Source of the DNA: Pseudomonadota bacterium
Lineage (GTDB): Bacteria; Pseudomonadota; Gammaproteobacteria; Steroidobacterales; Steroidobacteraceae
Direction: 5' to 3'
Assembly (NCBI GenBank): GCA_021808195.1
Contig: JAKBCE010000135.1
Coordinates: 1-6,534 of the forward strand
DNA: 6,534 bases
Numbering within the stretch: the first letter of the stretch is position 1; each line of letters opens with the position of its first letter. Below the pieces are notes generated by a model that saw nothing but the letters and a program-made list of their open reading frames with translations, did not search any database and had not been told where the DNA came from. This document shows positions 5,638 through 6,534 of this stretch, piece by piece. A program made the translations under genes and the position numbers.

Positions 5638-6534
5638 CGGCCTGTTCGCAGTATGGGCGGCGGCTGATTCGGCTCGGTTCGTCGGCAGGCTCGAGCGCAG
5701 CTGGATGCCGTCGTGCTCGCTCAGCAGCCGGGCCAGCCAGTCGACGAACACACGCACCTTGCGCTGCAGGTGCCGGTTGTGCGGATAGACGATATGTAGC
5801 GGCGCGGGTTCGGCGAGCCACTGAGGCAGGAGCAGCTCGAGCGTGCGGCGCTCCATGGCCTCCTTGAGCACGAACGCCGGCAGTTGAGCGATGCCGAGAC
5901 CGGCTTCGGCGGCCGTGACGTAGCTGTTCTCGTCCTCCAGCGCGAGGTGACTCGGGAATACCGCCGCGATGCGCTCGGTGCCCTTGGAAAAGACCCATTG
6001 GACGGTATCGCCGGTGCGGGGCGAGAAGCGGTTGAGGCAGCGATGCGTCGCGAGTTCGCGCGGATGCTGCGGTACGCCGTGGACGGCGAGATAGGCCGGT
6101 GCGGCGCAGGTGGCGAAGTACAGATCGCCCACGCGACGTGCCACGAGGGAGGTGTCGGTCACCTCCCCGATCCGCAATGCGCAATCGATCCCGTCAATGA
6201 TCAGATCGAAATGGCGGTCGTTGCAGGAGAGCGCCAGCTCGATGTCGGGGTAGCGCGCAAAGAACGCCGGCAATGCCGGAAGGATGACGCTGCGGGCGAT
6301 GAGGGTCGGTGCGTCGATGCGGATCCGGCCGTGCGGCTCGGTGGTGCGTTGCGCGAGAGCGTCTTCCACGTCACGCAGTTCTGCGAGCAGTGCGCGAGCG
6401 CGTTCGTAGTACGCAGCACCGTCGTCCGTCACGGTCACGCGTCGAGTCGTTCGATGCAGCAATTTCACGCCGAGCGATGTTTCGAGGCCTTGCACGAGAT
6501 TCGTGGCTGTGGCCTTCGGGATGTGCAGTCCTTC
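5620..6534 (-). CDS. LysR-type regulator, CrgA-like (N-terminus beyond window)
   Basis: The minus-strand frame is open to the right edge, giving 304 residues with the first ones missing. It opens inside the helix-turn-helix (HIPKATATNLVQGLETSLG), continues with the wing VKLLHRTTRRVTVTDDG, and then the effector domain from about GRIRIDAPTLIA. DGIDCALRIGEVTDTSLVARR and the following FATCAAPAYLA are typical of the CrgA-like LysR group, many of which regulate nearby oxidoreductases or efflux genes. Roughly the first 20-25 residues are absent, so the true start lies outside; a GTG at 6493-6495 lies within the DNA-binding domain and is not the start. The C-terminal 30 or so residues, rich in Ala, Arg and Pro, extend beyond the usual domain. 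It converges on the other LysR gene with one base between the stops, so the two are not an operon. Its target is probably to the right of the window. Confidence 0.92.
   Translation of the reverse strand, partial: EGLHIPKATATNLVQGLETSLGVKLLHRTTRRVTVTDDGAAYYERARALLAELRDVEDALAQRTTEPHGRIRIDAPTLIARSVILPALPAFFARYPDIELALSCNDRHFDLIIDGIDCALRIGEVTDTSLVARRVGDLYFATCAAPAYLAVHGVPQHPRELATHRCLNRFSPRTGDTVQWVFSKGTERIAAVFPSHLALEDENSYVTAAEAGLGIAQLPAFVLKEAMERRTLELLLPQWLAEPAPLHIVYPHNRHLQRKVRVFVDWLARLLSEHDGIQLRSSLPTNRAESAAAHTANRPAAPHR

Noticed and set aside
5483..6184. 233-codon minus-strand ORF overlapping the second LysR gene
   Set aside because: It is an out-of-frame Arg/Ala-rich shadow of the CrgA-like LysR gene.
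1..6534. CRISPR array, tRNA, rRNA or a defence or toxin-antitoxin system
   Set aside because: No regularly spaced repeats, tRNA-like arms or rRNA-like sequence, and no pair of small overlapping genes with toxin-antitoxin character, were seen.

Overview
The window looks like a chromosomal segment from a GC-rich proteobacterium. The dihydroxy-acid dehydratase has the Escherichia coli-type length and active-site numbering, and two LysR-type regulators sit next to it. I cannot fix the genus; a gamma- or betaproteobacterium is a guess. The composition changes visibly along the window. From about 2754 to the right end the DNA is very GC-rich and tightly packed with genes. The left 2.7 kb is less GC-rich, with long gene-poor stretches, and reads like an accessory or eroding region.

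Layout, left to right. (1) Positions 1-176 hold the C-terminal end of a molybdopterin-dependent oxidoreductase (sulfite oxidase/YedY superfamily) whose start lies outside the window. (2) A gene-poor gap follows, with a perfect 10-bp inverted repeat at 237-261 and then a doubtful 78-codon ORF (443-679). (3) Positions 709-1812 encode a Sec-exported protein of 367 residues that looks like a divergent YVTN/lactonase-type beta-propeller. (4) Positions 1813-2680 contain no gene I can defend. They hold several hairpins, including one with a GNRA loop, and a possible decayed reading frame on the minus strand. (5) At 2681-2737, minus strand, is a 3' scrap of a short-chain dehydrogenase gene lying directly behind ilvD. 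(6) ilvD (2754-4595, minus) is complete and appears catalytically intact. (7) Diverging from it across 120 bp is a LysR regulator (4716-5618). (8) Converging on that, with one base between the stop codons, is a second LysR regulator of the CrgA-like type (5620 to beyond the right edge, minus).

The functional core is the ilvD/LysR pair. The divergent arrangement, and an intergenic region with a repeated CTATAG element and two overlapping GATA-N6-TATC dyads, suggest that the LysR protein controls ilvD and itself. This would resemble the ilvR-ilvD arrangement I recall from Caulobacter. The second LysR regulator probably serves a gene outside the window.

I do not see a clearly new multi-gene system. 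The best leads are the ilvD/LysR control region, the exported propeller protein of unknown role, and the apparent recombination scar behind ilvD.
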